The notes under the pieces are model-generated. The model worked only from the letters and a program-made list of their open reading frames with translations. It had not been told where the DNA came from and did not search any database. 64,000 nucleotides of DNA from the NCBI RefSeq assembly GCF_024347595.1, contig NZ_AP025507.1:1240001-1304000 (forward strand), read 5' to 3'. Position 1 is the first letter of the stretch; each line of letters opens with the position of its first letter. The DNA is from Vibrio pomeroyi (GTDB lineage Bacteria > Pseudomonadota > Gammaproteobacteria > Enterobacterales > Vibrionaceae). Of this stretch, positions 51,610 through 62,814 are shown piece after piece. Position numbers and translations under genes: made by a program.

Positions 51610-53217
51610 TTGATATCTACCGCGAACATCACAATGCAATTTGGCGCAGAGCCGCTGTTTGAAAACATCTCTGCTAAATTTGGTAACGGCAACCGCTATG
51701 GTTTGATCGGCGCTAATGGTTGCGGCAAATCAACGTTCATGAAAATCCTAAGTGGCGCACTAACGCCAAGTTCGGGCAATGTTTCTATCACTCCAGGAGA
51801 AAAACTGGGTGTTTTGAGCCAAGATCAGTTCGCATTCGAACAGTACAGCGTTATCGACGTTGTAATCATGGGCGATAGAAAGCTGTGGGAAGTAAAACAA
51901 GAACGTGACCGCATTTACTCTTTGCCAGAAATGAGTGAAGACGATGGTATGAAAGTCGCTGAGCTTGAAAGTGAATTCGCAGAAATGGACGGCTACACAG
52001 CAGAAAGCCGTGCGGGTGACATCCTGATTCAAGCAGGTATCGAAGAAGAGTTCCACTTCGGTCTGATGCAGCAAGTAGCTCCGGGTTGGAAACTGCGTGT
52101 GCTATTGGCACAAGCGCTATTTGCAAACCCAGATATTCTGCTACTTGATGAGCCAACCAACAACTTGGACATTCACACGATCAACTGGCTGGCTGAAGAG
52201 CTAAACCAACGTAAATGTACAATGATCATCATCTCGCACGATAGACACTTCCTGAACTCTGTATGTACGCACATGGCGGACATCGACTACGGTGAGCTAC
52301 GTATTTACCCAGGTAACTACGAGTACTTCCTAGAAGCATCTGGCTTGATTCGCGAACAACTTCTAGCAAGCAATGCTAAGAAAGCGGCTGAAATCAGCGA
52401 GCTTCAAGACTTCGTAAACCGTTTTGGTGCTAACGCATCTAAAGCGAAGCAAGCAAGTTCACGTGCTAAGAAAATGGACAAAATCACGCTTGATGAAGTG
52501 AAATCATCGAGCCGTATGAGCCCATCAATCGATTTTGGTGAAGGCAAGAAACTGCACCGTCAAGCGCTTGAACTTCAAGAACTTGGTCACGGCTTCGATG
52601 GCGAAAGACTGTTTGCTGGTGGTAATTTACTGCTTGAAGCTGGTACGCGCCTTGCGGTTATCGGTGAGAACGGTGTAGGTAAAACCACGCTGCTACGTTG
52701 TCTGGTTCAAGAGCTAGAGCAGAACGAAGGTATCGTTAAATGGTCTGAAAATGCTTCTGTAGGTTACTGCCCACAAGACAGCACTAAGGACTTTGATAAC
52801 GATCTGAGCATCTTCGATTGGATCTCACAATGGCGTACAGCGAAGCACGATGACCTAATGGTACGCGGTATTCTTGGTCGTCTACTGTTTACGGCTGACG
52901 ATGCGAATAAGAAAGCTCGTAACTGTTCAGGTGGTGAGAAGAACCGTCTGTTATTCGGCAAGTTAATGATGCAAGACATCAACGTGCTTGTGATGGACGA
53001 ACCAACCAACCACATGGACATGGAAGCAATCCAAGCCCTAAACGATGCACTTAAGGTTTACACTGGCACGCTTATCTTCGTGAGCCATGACCGCGAGTTT
53101 GTATCTTCATTGGCAACGCACATCATTGATGTGAAAGACCAACAGCTAGTGAGCTTCCAAGGTACTTACGAAGAGTACCTCGATCACCAGAAAAAGATGT
53201 TGATGGTTAACTTATAA
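51610..53217 (+). CDS. ABC-F ATPase, YbiT type
   Basis: A 535-residue soluble protein with two ABC domains. Domain 1 has Walker [10 protein letters not shown], signature-type [12 protein letters not shown] and Walker [12 protein letters not shown]. Domain 2 has [21 protein letters not shown] and [11 protein letters not shown] charged linker of about 80 residues separates them. ABC-F proteins bind the ribosomal E site; this one matches E. coli YbiT in sequence style (TMQFG, QERDRIY). The start is TTG 51610 with AGGAA upstream. It is monocistronic, with a strong terminator. Confidence 0.9.
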   Translation: MISTANITMQFGAEPLFENISAKFGNGNRYGLIGANGCGKSTFMKILSGALTPSSGNVSITPGEKLGVLSQDQFAFEQYSVIDVVIMGDRKLWEVKQERDRIYSLPEMSEDDGMKVAELESEFAEMDGYTAESRAGDILIQAGIEEEFHFGLMQQVAPGWKLRVLLAQALFANPDILLLDEPTNNLDIHTINWLAEELNQRKCTMIIISHDRHFLNSVCTHMADIDYGELRIYPGNYEYFLEASGLIREQLLASNAKKAAEISELQDFVNRFGANASKAKQASSRAKKMDKITLDEVKSSSRMSPSIDFGEGKKLHRQALELQELGHGFDGERLFAGGNLLLEAGTRLAVIGENGVGKTTLLRCLVQELEQNEGIVKWSENASVGYCPQDSTKDFDNDLSIFDWISQWRTAKHDDLMVRGILGRLLFTADDANKKARNCSGGEKNRLLFGKLMMQDINVLVMDEPTNHMDMEAIQALNDALKVYTGTLIFVSHDREFVSSLATHIIDVKDQQLVSFQGTYEEYLDHQKKMLMVNL

Positions 53218-53246
53218 CAGTTAACGATTCATCGACATGAGAATAT

Positions 53247-53285
53247 AAAAAGCCCCCGAACACATAAGTGGTCGGGGGCTTTTTG
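53247..53285. terminator. Bidirectional terminator
   Basis: AAAAAGCCCCCGA and TCGGGGGCTTTTT form a 13-base stem with A and T ends. It serves the ABC-F gene and the converging chemoreceptor gene. Confidence 0.95.
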
Positions 53286-53309
53286 TTTCGATTAGATCTA
53301 GATGTCTAA

Positions 53310-55196
53310 TCAGTATTTGAACAACTGTACTTGCGTGTTCAACTGTTGGGCGATGCCACGCAGTTCTTCAGAAAGTTGACGAGAGTTATCTGCCTCAGTC
53401 GACATGTTGTCTGACACATCATTAACTAACTGAATGTTCTTGCTCACTTCGCCAGTTACGGTTCTTTGTTCAGACGCCGCGTTTGAGATGTGTGAAGCCA
53501 TATCCGAGATCTGTTGGATCGACGTCGCGATCTCTTCTAATGCTGTCGTCGCATTGTTTGCATCATCGACACTCGATTGTGCCAAGTCTTGACTGCGTTG
53601 CATTGATTCCACGGCACTCACGCTGTTCTTCTGCAGAGTCTCAATCATTTCGCGAATCTCGTCAGTTGAACTGTGAGTACGCTGAGACAGAACGCGAACT
53701 TCGTCTGCTACTACCGCAAAGCCACGACCTTGTTCACCGGCACGTGCTGCTTCAATAGCCGCATTCAAAGCGAGTAGGTTGGTTTGCTCTGCAATATCTG
53801 AAATCGTTGCCAATATCGCATTGATATCCAGGGCATTTTTCTCAACTTCTTGAATGATCCCTGATGCATTTTCAACTTGTTGGGCGAGGTTGGTGATCGA
53901 ATCTTGGTTACGAATGATCACTTGCTTGCCTTGTTCACAGTTTTCCGTAGAACCGATCGCTGAATCTGCCGTCATTTGAGCGTTGTTTGCCACTTCTTCT
54001 GCCGTTGCCGACATCTCGTGTACTGCCGTGGCAATTTGTGAGATCTCATGAAGTTGTACTGACAAGCCTTCACTGGTTTGGCGCGCAACATTGGTACTGA
54101 CTTCAGATTGCTGATTAAGCTGATGAGAAGAGTCGGCAATATCACGCACAATCTCTTGAAGCTTAGCGATGAAAGCGTTGACGTGGTGCGCTAACGTGCC
54201 GATTTCGTCTTTGCTGTTTACCGTAATACGCTGTGTTAAGTCACCATCACCTTTAGACAGTGCTTCCATTGCCGAGCTTAGCGTCGTTAATGGCGCAAGC
54301 GCCTTCTTGATGATAAACATTGCCACAAAGGCGATAACGGCAAGTTGAATAAGGCCAAAGATCGCCGATTGACGAAGTAATGAACGGTAAGAGGCAAAAG
54401 ATTTGGTTTTGTCGATAACAACGGTGAAATACCAGTCAGTGTGTGGGACTTTCTGTGCCGAGAGTAAAGATTCCGTACCGTCGATTGTCAGTTCTTCAAA
54501 TTCGGGGTATCGAGCGAGTGATTGAATCTTTTGAGCTGATAGGTTGTTTGAAATGTTTGAAACCGATTTAAGCGTAAGATTGCGATCCCTATGGGCAACG
54601 ATATTACCTTCGCCATCGACGAGGAATGCGTAAACGCCAGGCTGCTCGATACTCACGACATCTTTGATTAATGTATTGAGATTAAGGTCTGCGCCAATAA
54701 CGCCAGAATAACCGTTAGTGCTAAATGGGCTAGCGATGGTTACTACAAGGTCATTGGTTGCCACATCAATGTAGGGTTCGGTGACTACGGTTTGACCCGT
54801 TGCCATCGGTTTTTTGTACCAATCACGGGTACGAGGGTCATAACCTTGAGGAATCGGCAAGTCTACACCTTGTAAAAAGCGGCCATCAGAAAGGCCAGCA
54901 TAAGCGATTTGGAATTGACCTGCGTTGGTGCTCTGCGTGAAGTAACTGGTTGGGTCATCGGTGTATTTGAACGCATCTTTGGCTGCGTTAACCACGTTGA
55001 TACGTCCTGCAACCCATTTTTCGATACCCGATACATTGGCATTGGTCAGGGTTGTCGAATACTGCTGAATAGAGCGGTAGGTTTCGTTAAGAAGTTGCTT
55101 CCCTGTTATATACGTCTGAATCATTGTCATCGCGAAAATAACGATGACAAACATCAATGTTAATTTGTTCTTGATTGAAATGTTGCTAAAACCCAT
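53310..55196 (-). CDS. Methyl-accepting chemotaxis protein, dCache sensor
   Basis: A 628-residue inner-membrane chemoreceptor. A membrane helix at about 10-30 is followed by a periplasmic double-Cache domain (about 35-275) with RTRDWYKKP and [12 protein letters not shown] second helix lies at about 277-297, then HAMP and the signalling domain, whose tip is [34 protein letters not shown]. It lacks a C-terminal CheR-binding pentapeptide. dCache receptors often bind amino acids or organic acids; the ligand is unknown. Single gene, strong shared terminator. Confidence 0.94.
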   Translation of the reverse strand: MGFSNISIKNKLTLMFVIVIFAMTMIQTYITGKQLLNETYRSIQQYSTTLTNANVSGIEKWVAGRINVVNAAKDAFKYTDDPTSYFTQSTNAGQFQIAYAGLSDGRFLQGVDLPIPQGYDPRTRDWYKKPMATGQTVVTEPYIDVATNDLVVTIASPFSTNGYSGVIGADLNLNTLIKDVVSIEQPGVYAFLVDGEGNIVAHRDRNLTLKSVSNISNNLSAQKIQSLARYPEFEELTIDGTESLLSAQKVPHTDWYFTVVIDKTKSFASYRSLLRQSAIFGLIQLAVIAFVAMFIIKKALAPLTTLSSAMEALSKGDGDLTQRITVNSKDEIGTLAHHVNAFIAKLQEIVRDIADSSHQLNQQSEVSTNVARQTSEGLSVQLHEISQIATAVHEMSATAEEVANNAQMTADSAIGSTENCEQGKQVIIRNQDSITNLAQQVENASGIIQEVEKNALDINAILATISDIAEQTNLLALNAAIEAARAGEQGRGFAVVADEVRVLSQRTHSSTDEIREMIETLQKNSVSAVESMQRSQDLAQSSVDDANNATTALEEIATSIQQISDMASHISNAASEQRTVTGEVSKNIQLVNDVSDNMSTEADNSRQLSEELRGIAQQLNTQVQLFKY

Positions 55197-55505
55197 TTAC
55201 GGTACTTCACTCTGTTTGAATTTCGAAAGAGAGTATCAGTACGTCGTACTACCGTAAAGTGGTTTTATCAATTAGCTTTTATTAATAAATTTGTTATATA
55301 AAAATAACTTTAATACAGAGAGTTAGTGCGGAGAATCATCGAAAGGATTTTAGGTTTTTGCATCAAAAAGATCGAAACAAAGCAGGAGATAATAAGAGGG
55401 TAATTAAGGCTAACCAGTATCAAAATCGATTAGCCTTGAAGCTTGGCACAGTAAGTTAACTTTAACAAAATTAGTTACTTACCATGTTTTAGCTGTTTAT
55501 TGGTT
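55197..55505. other. Gap upstream of chemoreceptor, no gene
   Basis: AT-rich stretch with no useful open frame. It contains a small palindrome AGTACG-T-CGTACT at 55238-55250, near the start of the chemoreceptor gene, which could be an operator. The left part is likely the chemoreceptor promoter; the right part trails the outer-membrane protein gene. Confidence 0.4.
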
Positions 55506-56030
55506 CTAGAAACCGAATCGAGCTGACATTAGGATTTGGTGACCGTAAGTACCATTGTTTCGCATATCTAGGCCAACGGAAAGTTGATCAGTAGAGTGGA
55601 AACGCGCACCAACACCAACAATTGAACGCGTATCGTCGTTGTCGATCAGTTGACCAAGACGTGCGTTAACTTCAACGTTCGCCATTAACCAAGCTCTTAA
55701 ACCGATGTTAATCTCAGTTTTGATGTGGTTGTCATCGTTACGTTCAATGTTGTGTAACAGCATTTGGCCAGTAACGTCAGCAAATTGACTAATTGGACCG
55801 TTAAATCCCATACCTACAGCCGCATCCCAATCGCTCTCAAACTCAGAATCGATACGTGCAACAAAGTGAGAGTTCTGGGTGAACATTGTCGTCACTTCAC
55901 CACCGAAAGTACTCGGGCTTGTACCCATGCGTAGCTCGAATGTGTTGTAGTTAAAGTTGTTTGCAGACGCAGAGAATGAACACAGTGCAGCTAACCCCAG
56001 AAGGACAGTCTTGTTTGTGCGACCTAGCAT
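55506..56030 (-). CDS. Small outer-membrane beta-barrel-like protein
   Basis: A 174-residue exported protein: signal peptide ending ASA at about residue 23, then alternating polar/hydrophobic strands and a C-terminal aromatic end (MSARFGF), the barrel-assembly signal. Its length suits an eight-strand barrel such as OmpX/OmpA-like proteins, but I recognise no named family. Function unknown. It lies downstream of the BOF-type gene on the same strand, separated by a terminator. Confidence 0.72.
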   Translation of the reverse strand: MLGRTNKTVLLGLAALCSFSASANNFNYNTFELRMGTSPSTFGGEVTTMFTQNSHFVARIDSEFESDWDAAVGMGFNGPISQFADVTGQMLLHNIERNDDNHIKTEINIGLRAWLMANVEVNARLGQLIDNDDTRSIVGVGARFHSTDQLSVGLDMRNNGTYGHQILMSARFGF

Positions 56031-56068
56031 GGTGACTCCATATAAATTGTATTTTCGGCAGTATATAC

Positions 56069-56091
56069 AAAAAAGCCTGCAATATGCAGGC
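56069..56091 (-). terminator. Terminator of BOF gene
   Basis: On the minus strand GCCTGCA and TGCAGGC form a stem with a 3-base loop, followed by six T. It lies between the two leftward genes. Confidence 0.85.
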
Positions 56092-56140
56092 CAATTTATT
56101 GGAGCTCGTTATTTAAAGCGAGATCTTTGAGTTTTGAAGC

Positions 56141-56536
56141 TTACAACACTTGGATGTGGTCAACTTCGATCTCTGGTGTTTTACCACCTTCGTACTCACC
56201 GAAGATACGTACTTTAGTATCTGCCGTTAGCGGTTGTGCTAGATGGATATCGTCATCTAGCTCGATTTGAATTTCGCTCTGGCCGTCAGAGAAGATAAAC
56301 GTGTCATTCTTAAGTTGACGAACAATCTTGCCGTCTACAATCGCGTCCTGCTCTGAGAACATGCTTGTGTCTGCAAGTAGTGTCGCAACAGATACGGTTT
56401 CAATTGGTCCAGTGTAAGCAATAGGGCTCTCGTGCTTGTTGCTGTTACTGTTTGTGTTGTTACGGTGGTCACCAGCCATTGCGAAAGTAGGAGCAAGAAT
56501 AATAGTGGTTGCGATAGCTAATACAGTTTTTTTCAT
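56141..56536 (-). CDS. YgiW/YdeI-family OB-fold periplasmic protein
   Basis: A 131-residue exported protein with signal peptide ending AMA (about residue 20), an Asn/Ser-rich spacer (NNTNSNSNKHES) and a bacterial OB-fold domain with the family pattern DAIVDGKIVRQLKNDTFIFSDG and GEYEGGKTPEIEVDHIQ. YgiW/YdeI relatives are tied to stress and cation tolerance. AAGGGA lies 6 bases before ATG 56536. The frame runs upstream to 56590, but the signal fixes this start. Ligand unknown. Confidence 0.88.
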   Translation of the reverse strand: MKKTVLAIATTIILAPTFAMAGDHRNNTNSNSNKHESPIAYTGPIETVSVATLLADTSMFSEQDAIVDGKIVRQLKNDTFIFSDGQSEIQIELDDDIHLAQPLTADTKVRIFGEYEGGKTPEIEVDHIQVL

Positions 56537-56811
56537 GATGAATCCCTTAATGTTGTTTTTAGTAGAAACGTTGTTCTGAATTTGAAACATTTCTTTTCGT
56601 TAGTAAGTTTTTTGTAGATGCGCTTATTTTCGTTTGTAAGCTGCGTTTCGATGGAGCTATTAAACAACACTAGGGTTGAATCCAGAGTGAGTAAGGTATT
56701 CATTTTCCATTCATTTTATTGAGCATCTACTCGGCAATGGCGTTAAGATGGTGGAAGTGAAAGATTGCCTATCGCTATAAATTGAATAAAACATTAAGGA
56801 TTGAAGTACGA

Positions 56812-58284
56812 ATGCGAGCACCATTAAGCGCCCTTATGGTTCAAGGGACAACGTCAGATGCCGGAAAAAGTGTTTTGGTGGCAGGTTTATGCCGTGTATT
56901 GGCCAGAAAAGGCATCAAAGTGGCACCGTTTAAGCCACAAAACATGGCTTTAAACAGTGCAGTGACAAAAGATGGTGGTGAAATTGGTCGTGCTCAAGCG
57001 GTTCAGGCACAAGCTTGTAATATTGAACCGTCGGTTCACATGAATCCTGTATTGCTGAAACCAAACTCAGATACGGGTGCACAAGTAATTCTGCAAGGCC
57101 GCGCGCTGAGTAATATGGAAGCGACGGGTTATCACGATTACAAGAAAGTCGCGATGAATACGGTAATCGATTCATTTGATCGACTTTCTGCTGAATATGA
57201 AAGTGTGATGATTGAAGGCGCGGGCAGCCCAGCTGAAATCAATCTACGTGAAAATGATATCGCCAACATGGGATTTGCTGAGAAAGCGGATATCCCAGTC
57301 ATCATCGTGGCTGATATCGACCGTGGCGGCGTGTTCGCGCATCTCTACGGCACATTGGCACTATTATCTGAATCTGAACAAGCTCGCGTTAAAGGCTTTG
57401 TCATAAATCGTTTTAGAGGCGATATCGCGTTGCTTCAATCGGGTCTCGATTGGTTGGAAGAGAAAACTGGCAAACCTGTGATTGGTGTATTGCCGTACCT
57501 GCATGGCTTTAACTTAGAAGCGGAGGATGCCATTACCTCTGCTCAAGAGTCTGACGGAGAAGCTAAGCTTAAGGTCGTGGTTCCAGTGCTAACTAGAATC
57601 AGCAATCACACGGACTTTGATGCACTAAGGCTCAATCCTTCGATTGATTTACGTTACGTTGGCAAAGGCGAGCGTGTTAACAACGCGGATTTGATCATCC
57701 TACCGGGTACAAAGTCAGTAAGAGCCGATTTGGATTACCTAAAAAAGCAAGGTTGGGATAAAGATATTCAACGTCACTTACGTTTAGGTGGCAAAGTAAT
57801 GGGCATTTGTGGTGGTTACCAAATGCTAGGAAATATCATTCACGATCCCGATGGTGTCGAGGGCGAACCTGGCAGTAGTGAAGGGTTAGGGTATCTTGAT
57901 ACTGAAACGACCTTAACGCAGCAGAAAACCTTAACTAACGTGCGCGGCACCATGACGCTAGATGGAAAAACAGCGCAAGTAAAAGGTTATGAAATTCACG
58001 TAGGTAGGACTGATGTCAATGAAACGGCTTTACCGGTTCAGTTAGAATCAGGCAGCCTTGATGGCGCGGTAAATCAAAATGACTCTATTTTTGGTACTTA
58101 CCTGCATGGCGTATTTGATAACAGTGATGCGTTATCTTTGATCTGCGAATGGGCAGGAGCCAGTGATGTAACAGCGATTGACCATGAACAACTTAAAGAG
58201 TTGGGTATTAATCGAATCGCTGATGCTATCGAAGAGCACTTAAATCTTGATTTGCTTTGGCCTGAGCTTAAAGCCAAGGTTTGA
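56812..58284 (+). CDS. cobQ: Cobyric acid synthase
   Basis: A 490-residue enzyme (CobQ/CbiP) that amidates side chains of adenosyl-cobyrinic diamide with glutamine and ATP. The N-terminal P-loop-like domain is [19 protein letters not shown], and the C-terminal class I glutaminase has nucleophile C333 (GICGGYQML) and GTYLHGVFD. The frame opens at TTG 56782, but ATG 56812 is the family start. No other corrin genes are adjacent, so it may serve corrinoid salvage or a scattered pathway. modABC follows directly. I see no cobalamin riboswitch upstream. Confidence 0.93.
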   Translation: MRAPLSALMVQGTTSDAGKSVLVAGLCRVLARKGIKVAPFKPQNMALNSAVTKDGGEIGRAQAVQAQACNIEPSVHMNPVLLKPNSDTGAQVILQGRALSNMEATGYHDYKKVAMNTVIDSFDRLSAEYESVMIEGAGSPAEINLRENDIANMGFAEKADIPVIIVADIDRGGVFAHLYGTLALLSESEQARVKGFVINRFRGDIALLQSGLDWLEEKTGKPVIGVLPYLHGFNLEAEDAITSAQESDGEAKLKVVVPVLTRISNHTDFDALRLNPSIDLRYVGKGERVNNADLIILPGTKSVRADLDYLKKQGWDKDIQRHLRLGGKVMGICGGYQMLGNIIHDPDGVEGEPGSSEGLGYLDTETTLTQQKTLTNVRGTMTLDGKTAQVKGYEIHVGRTDVNETALPVQLESGSLDGAVNQNDSIFGTYLHGVFDNSDALSLICEWAGASDVTAIDHEQLKELGINRIADAIEEHLNLDLLWPELKAKV

Positions 58285-58334
58285 ACTGGAAATATCGGTT
58301 AAGAAATCAAACGAACAATAGATAAGTGAGAACA

Positions 58335-59093
58335 ATGAAAAAGCTAGTCACCCTTGTCACCTTAGCATTAACGGCTTCGTTGAGCTCGACTCATCTTCTA
58401 GCGGCAGAAAAGCTACGAGTTTACGCTGCATCGTCTATGACCAACGCGGTTAACCTATTGGTTGAAGAGTTTGAAAAGAACCATACGGTTGATGTTATTC
58501 CTGTGTATGCCAGTACATCATCTTTGGTGAGACAGATTGAAAGAGGGGCACCAGCAGACATTTTTATCTCAGCCAATGAAAAATGGATGACGCATTTAGT
58601 CGACCGAAAATACGTATCTAGTGACAATGTCACTAATTTGTGTGAGAACGAACTTGTGCTGATTGCCCCTAAAGATTCTTCGGTATCGTTGGATCTCTCA
58701 CAGGGGGAGCAATGGACTAAACTGTTGACGAATGAAAGACTTGCAGTAGGTAACACAATGTCTGTTCCTGCGGGTATCTATGCGAAAGAAGCATTAGAAA
58801 CGTTAGGTGTATGGAATGATGTGAGCAGTCGATTGGCACCAAGTAACAATGTTCGTATGGCATTGGCTTTAGTCGAACGCAGTGAAGCCAAACTCGGAAT
58901 TGTCTACAAAACCGATGCGTTGCTCTCTAAAGAAGTGAATCTAGTTAAGACGTTCCCGTCTGATTTGCACACCCCAATACGTTACCCTGTAGCGAAAATG
59001 AGCGACAAAGTGATTGCAGAAGAGTTCTATACTTTCCTAGACACAGAAAAAGCGAAGGACATCTTGAACAGTTTTGGATTTGAAGTGCGCTAA
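58335..59093 (+). CDS. modA: Molybdate ABC transporter binding protein
   Basis: A 252-residue periplasmic protein with a signal peptide ending LLA, then the ModA pattern RVYAASSMTNAVN, ASTSSLVRQIERGAPADIF and AGIYAKEALE. It captures molybdate for nitrate reductase and other molybdoenzymes. A GTG at 58326 is upstream in frame, but ATG 58335 starts the signal directly. modB begins directly after the stop. No ModE-type palindrome is obvious in the 50-base gap after cobQ. Confidence 0.94.
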   Translation: MKKLVTLVTLALTASLSSTHLLAAEKLRVYAASSMTNAVNLLVEEFEKNHTVDVIPVYASTSSLVRQIERGAPADIFISANEKWMTHLVDRKYVSSDNVTNLCENELVLIAPKDSSVSLDLSQGEQWTKLLTNERLAVGNTMSVPAGIYAKEALETLGVWNDVSSRLAPSNNVRMALALVERSEAKLGIVYKTDALLSKEVNLVKTFPSDLHTPIRYPVAKMSDKVIAEEFYTFLDTEKAKDILNSFGFEVR

Positions 59094-59792
59094 ATGAGTT
59101 ACTTATCGGAATACGAATACCAAGCCTTAATGCTGAGCTTGAAAGTCGCTGGGTTTGCCATCTTATGGTTGATTCCTATCGGCATTGGTTTAGCGTGGTT
59201 GCTTGCTAAGAAACAATTTGTCGGCAAAAGTATTGTAGAGAGCATCGTGCATTTGCCTTTGGTGCTTCCTCCAGTGGTCATTGGTTATTTGTTGCTGGTG
59301 ATGATGGGGAGACAAGGCATCATTGGCTCTTGGCTTAATGAGGTGTTTGGTATTGTATTCAGCTTCAGTTGGAAGGGAGCGGCATTGGCGTGTGTTGTTG
59401 TCGCGTTGCCACTGATGGTTCGCTCGATCCGACTTAGCTTAGAAACAGTCGACAGCAAACTGGAAGAAGCGGCAGCCACATTGGGGGCGTCACCTATTCG
59501 CGTGTTCTTCACAATTACATTGCCTCTTATGATCCCTGGGATCATTACTGGCACCATGCTTTCTTTCGCACGAAGCTTGGGTGAGTTTGGCGCGACAATC
59601 AGTTTCGTTTCAAATATCCCCGGTGAAACTCAAACCATTCCTTTGGCTATGTACACCTTTATTGAAACTCCTGGTGCAGAGATGGAAGCAGCACGTTTGT
59701 GTGTGATTTCTATTGTGATAGCGCTAGGTTCATTGATGCTCTCTGAATGGCTCAATAAGAAGTCGGCACAACGACTAGGAGGTAATGCATGA
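59094..59792 (+). CDS. modB: Molybdate ABC transporter permease
   Basis: A 232-residue permease with five or so hydrophobic segments and the EAA loop [21 protein letters not shown] that contacts the ATPase. Characteristic [13 protein letters not shown] follows. It directly abuts modA and overlaps modC by four bases. Confidence 0.95.
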   Translation: MSYLSEYEYQALMLSLKVAGFAILWLIPIGIGLAWLLAKKQFVGKSIVESIVHLPLVLPPVVIGYLLLVMMGRQGIIGSWLNEVFGIVFSFSWKGAALACVVVALPLMVRSIRLSLETVDSKLEEAAATLGASPIRVFFTITLPLMIPGIITGTMLSFARSLGEFGATISFVSNIPGETQTIPLAMYTFIETPGAEMEAARLCVISIVIALGSLMLSEWLNKKSAQRLGGNA

Positions 59793-60895
59793 GTGCTTTG
59801 ATCCTCCAATACCAACAACAACTTGGCGAAACTTTCTTCGATATCGACTTAGAACTACCAAGTAGTGGCATTACGGCTATTTTTGGTCGTTCTGGTGCGG
59901 GTAAAACATCACTTATTAATGCGATTAGTGGCCTTAAACAGCCAGATAAAGGGTTGATCAGCGTATCAGAGACCACCTTATTTGATAGTGGCAAGGGCAT
60001 TAACTTGCCGACGCATAAACGCAATGTGGGTTATGTGTTCCAAGAGTCTCGATTGTTCCCACACATGAAGGTGTCAGCGAATCTCAAATACGGAATGAAA
60101 GGCGTTGATAAAGCGCATTTTGAGCAAATCGTGTCATTGTTGTCTTTGGGCTCATTACTTGATCGTTATCCGGCTCGTTTGTCAGGTGGAGAGAAGCAAC
60201 GTGTAGCGATAGGCCGTGCTTTGTTGTCTAAGCCGAGTATTCTGTTGATGGATGAGCCTTTAGCCTCTCTCGACTTACCTCGTAAGCGTGAAGTGATGCC
60301 GTTTTTGGAGAACTTATCCGAAACGGTGCAAATCCCAATTATCTATGTCACGCATAGTCTCAACGAGATCTTACGTTTGGCGAATCACTTGGTGATTATC
60401 GATCAAGGCAAAGTGATATCTTCGGGTGTCACGGAAGAAGTATGGGCATCAAGAGCCATGCAGCCTTGGCAATCTTTCTCTGAACAAAGCTCGTTGTTTG
60501 AAGCGACTCTCGCGGAGCACAATGATGATTATGCGCTGTCTCGCTTAACGCTTGGAAGATCGACGTCGTTATGGGTTCAGAAGGTATCGAGTGAGATTGG
60601 TGCGACAGTTAGGCTGCAAGTTAGGGCAAATGATGTCTCAGTCGCGCTAGAACAGCCGCAAGGCACATCAATACGTAACATCCTTCCTGTGACCATTAAA
60701 AGCGTAGAGACTCACCAGCAGGGCACAAACAAGCAGAGTGTTGCCGTTGAATTAGAGTTGGAGCCTGGATGTTACTTATGGGCAACCATTACCTTGTGGG
60801 CATTAGATGAACTTAATCTAGAAATTGGCCAACGCGTTTATGCGCAGATCAAAGGTGTGAGTGTTGCTCAACGAGATATCGCGGTGACACATTAA
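59789..60895 (+). CDS. modC: Molybdate ABC transporter ATPase
   Basis: A 368-residue ATPase: Walker [10 protein letters not shown] (residues 33-41), signature LSGGEKQR, Walker [12 protein letters not shown], plus a C-terminal Mop/TOBE domain (about 290-365) that binds molybdate. It resembles ModC in length and layout. It overlaps modB (ATGA) and is followed by a small hairpin with five T. Confidence 0.95.
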   Translation: MSALILQYQQQLGETFFDIDLELPSSGITAIFGRSGAGKTSLINAISGLKQPDKGLISVSETTLFDSGKGINLPTHKRNVGYVFQESRLFPHMKVSANLKYGMKGVDKAHFEQIVSLLSLGSLLDRYPARLSGGEKQRVAIGRALLSKPSILLMDEPLASLDLPRKREVMPFLENLSETVQIPIIYVTHSLNEILRLANHLVIIDQGKVISSGVTEEVWASRAMQPWQSFSEQSSLFEATLAEHNDDYALSRLTLGRSTSLWVQKVSSEIGATVRLQVRANDVSVALEQPQGTSIRNILPVTIKSVETHQQGTNKQSVAVELELEPGCYLWATITLWALDELNLEIGQRVYAQIKGVSVAQRDIAVTH

Positions 60896-60897
60896 AT

Positions 60898-60915
60898 CTG
60901 ACAAGGTCAGTTTTT
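60898..60915 (+). terminator. Small terminator of modABC
   Basis: CTGAC-AAG-GTCAG stem-loop followed by five T, beginning at the last gene's end. The stem is short, so strength is moderate. Confidence 0.65.
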
Positions 60916-61125
60916 CGATATTGTCGTTATACTGCCGATTCTAGGTTCTGAAAATACGATCTTGATTCCATGAATGGAGACATGCGTCATTTTTATACGG
61001 TATAACTGCCAGTTTTGAGCCACACTGTATGAGTGCAAAGTCATATTGTTTGCGTAATGACTTAACGAGATGACACATCGACGAGTAAACAGATAAGTGA
61101 CGAGACTAGAGAAAGCAACAGGTAC

Positions 61126-61158
61126 AAAAAAGCCGCTTGTTGAAGCAACAAGCGGCTT
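61126..61158 (-). terminator. Terminator of DUF3069 gene
   Basis: On the minus strand AAGCCGCTTGTTG pairs with CAACAAGCGGCTT, followed by a T run. It lies below the DUF3069 stop. The rest of 60916-61125 shows no gene. Confidence 0.92.
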
Positions 61159-61208
61159 AGTCATCAGTATTACAGTTGGCGCTAGCCTAAAGTTAGGCGC
61201 TTGGCGAT

Positions 61209-61646
61209 TTACTTAGTAAAAACTTCTTTAAAATCACGCTTCAAGATAGCATCACGACGAGCTTTCTTGATTTGCTTAGCCATGTCTTTTACACAGTTAT
61301 GTAAAATTTGGTCTAGCAGTTGAGCTCGGTACTCTTCTTTTTCTTCGTCAGTCATGCCTTCTGGAAGTTTAAGAGTAGGGAACTCTTCCATCATGTTTAC
61401 ACCAGCAAAAGCTTGGCTAACAGAGATTAGAGCGTGGAATTGCTCGAAGTTGTCCAAAACATTTTGTGCGCTTGCTGGAAGGCTGCTCCAAGTTTCACGA
61501 ACTGCTTCTTCAGACACCTCATGAATTGAAGTAACCATGTTGTGCATCTCTTTAGGCACTTCATCAAATTCGATAACTTGGCGAAGCTCTGGCGAGATAG
61601 TGGTTAAATCGATTTCTTGTACTTCGTTGTTTGTAGCGTCTGACAT
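61209..61646 (-). CDS. DUF3069 cytoplasmic protein
   Basis: A 145-residue soluble, mostly helical, acidic-then-basic protein matching DUF3069, seen in Vibrio and relatives. There is no signal peptide or catalytic motif. The C-terminal part is basic (KKARRDAILKRDFKEVF), and AGAGAAA precedes the ATG. Role unknown. It is divergent from the diguanylate cyclase gene. Confidence 0.82.
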   Translation of the reverse strand: MSDATNNEVQEIDLTTISPELRQVIEFDEVPKEMHNMVTSIHEVSEEAVRETWSSLPASAQNVLDNFEQFHALISVSQAFAGVNMMEEFPTLKLPEGMTDEEKEEYRAQLLDQILHNCVKDMAKQIKKARRDAILKRDFKEVFTK

Positions 61647-61777
61647 AGTATTTCTCTTTAAAAAGAAACAATGCTAAAAAGATCTGTAAAAAAGTCAATA
61701 TAATATAGAGATTAGGGCATGATTTAAGCCCAAATTTGAGCTACTTTGAATATTCAACACTAGATAAAGGTGATGTG

Positions 61778-62749
61778 ATGATAGAAAAGGGATCTTCGAT
61801 GCGCATATTGCTGGTTGATGATGTTCAACTAGACAGGATGCAACTTGCTATTCGACTCAAGCAGCTGGGTCATATTGTGGAAGCTGTCGGTAGCGGAAAA
61901 GAAGCCCTGAACGTCTATTCTGATTTTGATCCTGAACTTGTTTTACTTGATATCAGCATGCCAGACATGGATGGTTTTGAGGTCGCTAATGAGGTTCGTC
62001 GACAATTCCCAGAGTGGGTGCCTATCATCTTCTTGAGTGGCCACGAAGAACCAGAAATGATCGCTAAAGCGATTGATGCTGGTGGTGATGATTACCTTAT
62101 CAAGCCGGTAAACAAAGTGGTTCTCAATTCTAAGTTGATTGCGATGCAACGTATCGCGCACATGAGGCGTGAGTTAAAACAAAGTACCGCGAAACTCGAA
62201 GAACTCAATATACTCCTACAACAACAAGCCAACGAAGACGGCTTAACCAAATTATACAACCGTCGATATATGGATACTAAGCTTGAAGAGAGCATTGCGT
62301 GGCACGGAAGACGTAATATATCCATGACTGTCATACTTCTAGATGTAGACTTCTTTAAACCTTACAACGATAATTACGGCCACATTCAAGGGGATAAGTG
62401 CTTACAAGGGCTTGCCAATACCTTGAAACAGCTGTTCGTTCGTGCGGGAGAGTTTGTTGGCCGCTACGGTGGTGAAGAGTTTGTTTTGATCTTAAGCGAC
62501 ACGGACAGCGAAGCCGCTAAATTACACGCGACTCGAGTAAAAGAAGCGTTGCATGAAATGAATTATGCCCATGACCACTCAACCGTATCAGATAGAGTGA
62601 CAGCGTCACAAGGCGTACTCTCATTTGTACCTGAAGGTGATGAATCCATCGCTTCTATATACGAAAAGGTCGACCAAGCGCTTTACCAAGCAAAGCAAAG
62701 TGGCAGAAACACCTTCATACAACGCAACATTTTGGAGCTTGCTCGTTAG
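61778..62749 (+). CDS. Response-regulator diguanylate cyclase
   Basis: A 323-residue two-domain protein. The receiver has acidic DD and phospho-Asp D58 (LVLLDISMPD), a coiled linker, then a GGDEF domain with active site RYGGEEF (about 229-235), which makes cyclic di-GMP. The I-site normally reads RxxD; here it reads RAGE, an Asp-to-Glu change that may weaken product inhibition. Starts at 61778 and 61799 are both plausible, each with its own ribosome site. No kinase gene is next to it, so the partner kinase is elsewhere. Confidence 0.92.
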   Translation: MIEKGSSMRILLVDDVQLDRMQLAIRLKQLGHIVEAVGSGKEALNVYSDFDPELVLLDISMPDMDGFEVANEVRRQFPEWVPIIFLSGHEEPEMIAKAIDAGGDDYLIKPVNKVVLNSKLIAMQRIAHMRRELKQSTAKLEELNILLQQQANEDGLTKLYNRRYMDTKLEESIAWHGRRNISMTVILLDVDFFKPYNDNYGHIQGDKCLQGLANTLKQLFVRAGEFVGRYGGEEFVLILSDTDSEAAKLHATRVKEALHEMNYAHDHSTVSDRVTASQGVLSFVPEGDESIASIYEKVDQALYQAKQSGRNTFIQRNILELAR

Positions 62750-62814
62750 TTAGCGAGCTCTTTTAGAAATTTGAATTTATACTTCTATTAGCGTTTGAGC
62801 TAGGAAGTACTTTA

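Noticed and set aside
56591..56811. Possible cobalamin riboswitch before cobQ
   Set aside because: I looked for B12-box-like conserved sequence and saw none in this gap; a covariance search would settle it.
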